A DNA stretch of 6,248 nucleotides from Geodermatophilaceae bacterium (GTDB lineage Bacteria; Actinomycetota; Actinomycetes; Mycobacteriales; Geodermatophilaceae). Position numbers and translations under genes: made by a program. The notes beneath the pieces are model-generated. The model worked only from the letters and a program-made list of their open reading frames with translations, had not been told where the DNA came from and did no database searches. Below, piece after piece: positions 5,103 through 6,248 of the stretch (positions are counted from its first letter, which is position 1; the number at the start of each line of letters is the position of its first letter). The stretch covers positions 1 through 6,248 of the forward strand of contig JACCUM010000163.1 of NCBI GenBank assembly GCA_013811805.1, read 5' to 3'.

Positions 5103-6248
5103 GTGAGACGCATGACGCGAAGGGTTGTCTGGGTGGCGGCGATCTTCGTCCCGTTTGTTGTGACGCCCCCTCCGGTGGTCGATGCCGGCGGCGGCGGGAA
5201 GGGGCCGCCTGAGACGCTGGCGTCACGCCAGGTCGTCTCCAACGAGCAGATCGTCGAGTCTTCGTTTCCGATCGATTTCGTCGGTGTCGTCTATGAACGA
5301 GGTGGTCGGGGCGGTGCCATCCGGTTCCGCCGCGACGGCCGTTGGGAGGACTGGACGCCACTGGAGGACGATGGGATCGAGCGACCAGGGAAGTGGGCCA
5401 GTGGCCTGGTCGCCGGCGGGGACGCTGAGGCGTTCCAAGTCAGAGTCGCCGGTGGGGCACGAACCGCCGACGCCTTGGTGTTGAACACGACCGACGGACC
5501 CATGTCGGCGGCGACGACGGGATGTTCGGACACCTCGGCGACGGTGACGCGGTGCGAATGGGGTGCCGATGAGTCGTTGATGACGTGGGGAGCGCCGGAG
5601 TTCTACCCGCCCCAGAAGCTGACCGTCCATCACACGGCGACAGCGAATGGCGACCAGGATCCTGCTGCGACGATGCGGGCGATCTACCGATATCAGGCCG
5701 TCGACCGCGGGTTCGGTGACATCGGCTACCACTACCTCATCGACGAGACGGGCCGGGTGTACGAAGGCCGTCATTCGGGCGCGGACCCGTACGTCGCCCA
5801 CGACGAGAACGGCAACGTCGTCACGGCCGCCCACGTCGGCGGGTTCAACTCCGGCAACACCGGTGTTGCCCTGTTGGGCACTCTCACATCAGTCGAACCG
5901 ACCGGCTCCGCCCGTTCGTCGCTGGAGCAGCTGTTGCGCGAGTTGACGTCATCCCAACGGATCGATCCGCACGGGGCGTCGCAGTACGTGAACCCTGTCA
6001 ACGGCACGACGAAGACGGTGGCGAACATTTCGGGGCATCGAGACTGGGCCGCCACCGAATGTCCTGGCGGTGCCCTGTACGGGCTGTTGCCGGCGATCCG
6101 CGACGCCGTCGCCGGTCAGTCCCCGCCAACCGACAACGTGGCGCCCGTCATCGCCAACGCCAGCGTGCAGGCGAAACAGACGACCGCCACCGCCAGATCT
6201 GGCGTTCCGCACTTCTGGGAGGCGTTATCCGCCCCCACCGTTCATGGC
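5103..6248 (+). CDS. Secreted PGRP-type N-acetylmuramoyl-L-alanine amidase, 3' end missing
   Basis: 382 residues are present and the frame is open at the right edge. The N-terminus is a signal peptide (MRRMTRR, hydrophobic VVWVAAIFVPFVV, likely cut after VDA at about 28). Residues about 50-130 form a strand-rich domain (FVGVVYERGG, RWEDWTPLE) of the kind that often precedes PGRP domains in actinobacteria. Residues about 148-335 are the amidase_2/PGRP domain, which cuts the bond between muramic acid and the L-alanine of the stem peptide. Zinc ligands are intact: H176 in LTVHHTAT, H312 in SGHRDW, and C320 in ATECPG. Y209 in GYHYLIDETG matches the catalytic tyrosine, and T318 stands where T7 lysozyme has lysine, as in many PGRPs. 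C141 and C151 could form a disulfide. The tail after about 340 is Pro/Thr/Ala-rich and leads to a further, unseen domain. The protein likely acts outside the membrane in wall remodelling. Confidence 0.93.
   Translation, partial: MRRMTRRVVWVAAIFVPFVVTPPPVVDAGGGGKGPPETLASRQVVSNEQIVESSFPIDFVGVVYERGGRGGAIRFRRDGRWEDWTPLEDDGIERPGKWASGLVAGGDAEAFQVRVAGGARTADALVLNTTDGPMSAATTGCSDTSATVTRCEWGADESLMTWGAPEFYPPQKLTVHHTATANGDQDPAATMRAIYRYQAVDRGFGDIGYHYLIDETGRVYEGRHSGADPYVAHDENGNVVTAAHVGGFNSGNTGVALLGTLTSVEPTGSARSSLEQLLRELTSSQRIDPHGASQYVNPVNGTTKTVANISGHRDWAATECPGGALYGLLPAIRDAVAGQSPPTDNVAPVIANASVQAKQTTATARSGVPHFWEALSAPTVHG

Noticed and set aside
5223..5834. Minus-strand open frame of 203 codons over the amidase gene
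   Set aside because: The plus strand carries intact PGRP catalytic residues across the same bases, so this is a shadow.
1..6248. CRISPR array, tRNA, insertion sequence or integrase
   Set aside because: No regularly spaced repeats, no tRNA-like cloverleaf with CCA/T-loop, no transposase motifs and no terminal inverted repeats were seen on reading both strands.

Overview
The window is high-GC DNA of an actinobacterial type. GTG starts are frequent, GC is about 77% by hand count over 2401-2520, Shine-Dalgarno sites are good, and the secreted cell-wall proteins are typical of Actinobacteria. An acidimicrobial relative is possible, but the sequence does not prove it. No rRNA, tRNA, CRISPR array, transposase or integrase was seen.

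Left part (1-1948): the 3' end of a winged-helix-like gene of unknown role runs in from the left edge on the plus strand. It converges on a minus-strand gene for a predicted Mrr-family restriction nuclease with the order HARE-type N-terminal helix-turn-helix, Mrr catalytic domain with a D...QxK motif, and C-terminal winged-helix-like region. No DNA methyltransferase gene lies beside it, which fits a solitary, modification-dependent (type IV-like) enzyme.

Middle (1949-4205): a 362-base spacer between divergent genes holds several GC-rich palindromes. It precedes a complete MOSC-domain protein with the Cys-x2-Cys motif usual for the molybdenum-cofactor-binding family. A 308-base convergent spacer with one perfect hairpin follows. 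Next is a minus-strand class I SAM-dependent methyltransferase-like gene. Its recognisable N-terminal region extends beyond its only standard start codon, so it is mis-startable, frameshifted or starts unusually.

Right part (4206-6248): two plus-strand genes for exported proteins. The first is a small, lower-GC protein (about 54% by hand count over 4381-4680) with a faint, non-canonical YkuD (L,D-transpeptidase-like) signature. The second is a peptidoglycan-recognition-protein-type N-acetylmuramoyl-L-alanine amidase with intact zinc ligands, which runs off the right edge. Both probably act outside the membrane on peptidoglycan, although the first assignment is weak.

The genes do not form one clear pathway. 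No complete new multi-gene system could be demonstrated. The best leads are the broken or unusual start of the methyltransferase with its cysteine cluster, the compositionally distinct YkuD-like protein, and the three-part Mrr nuclease.
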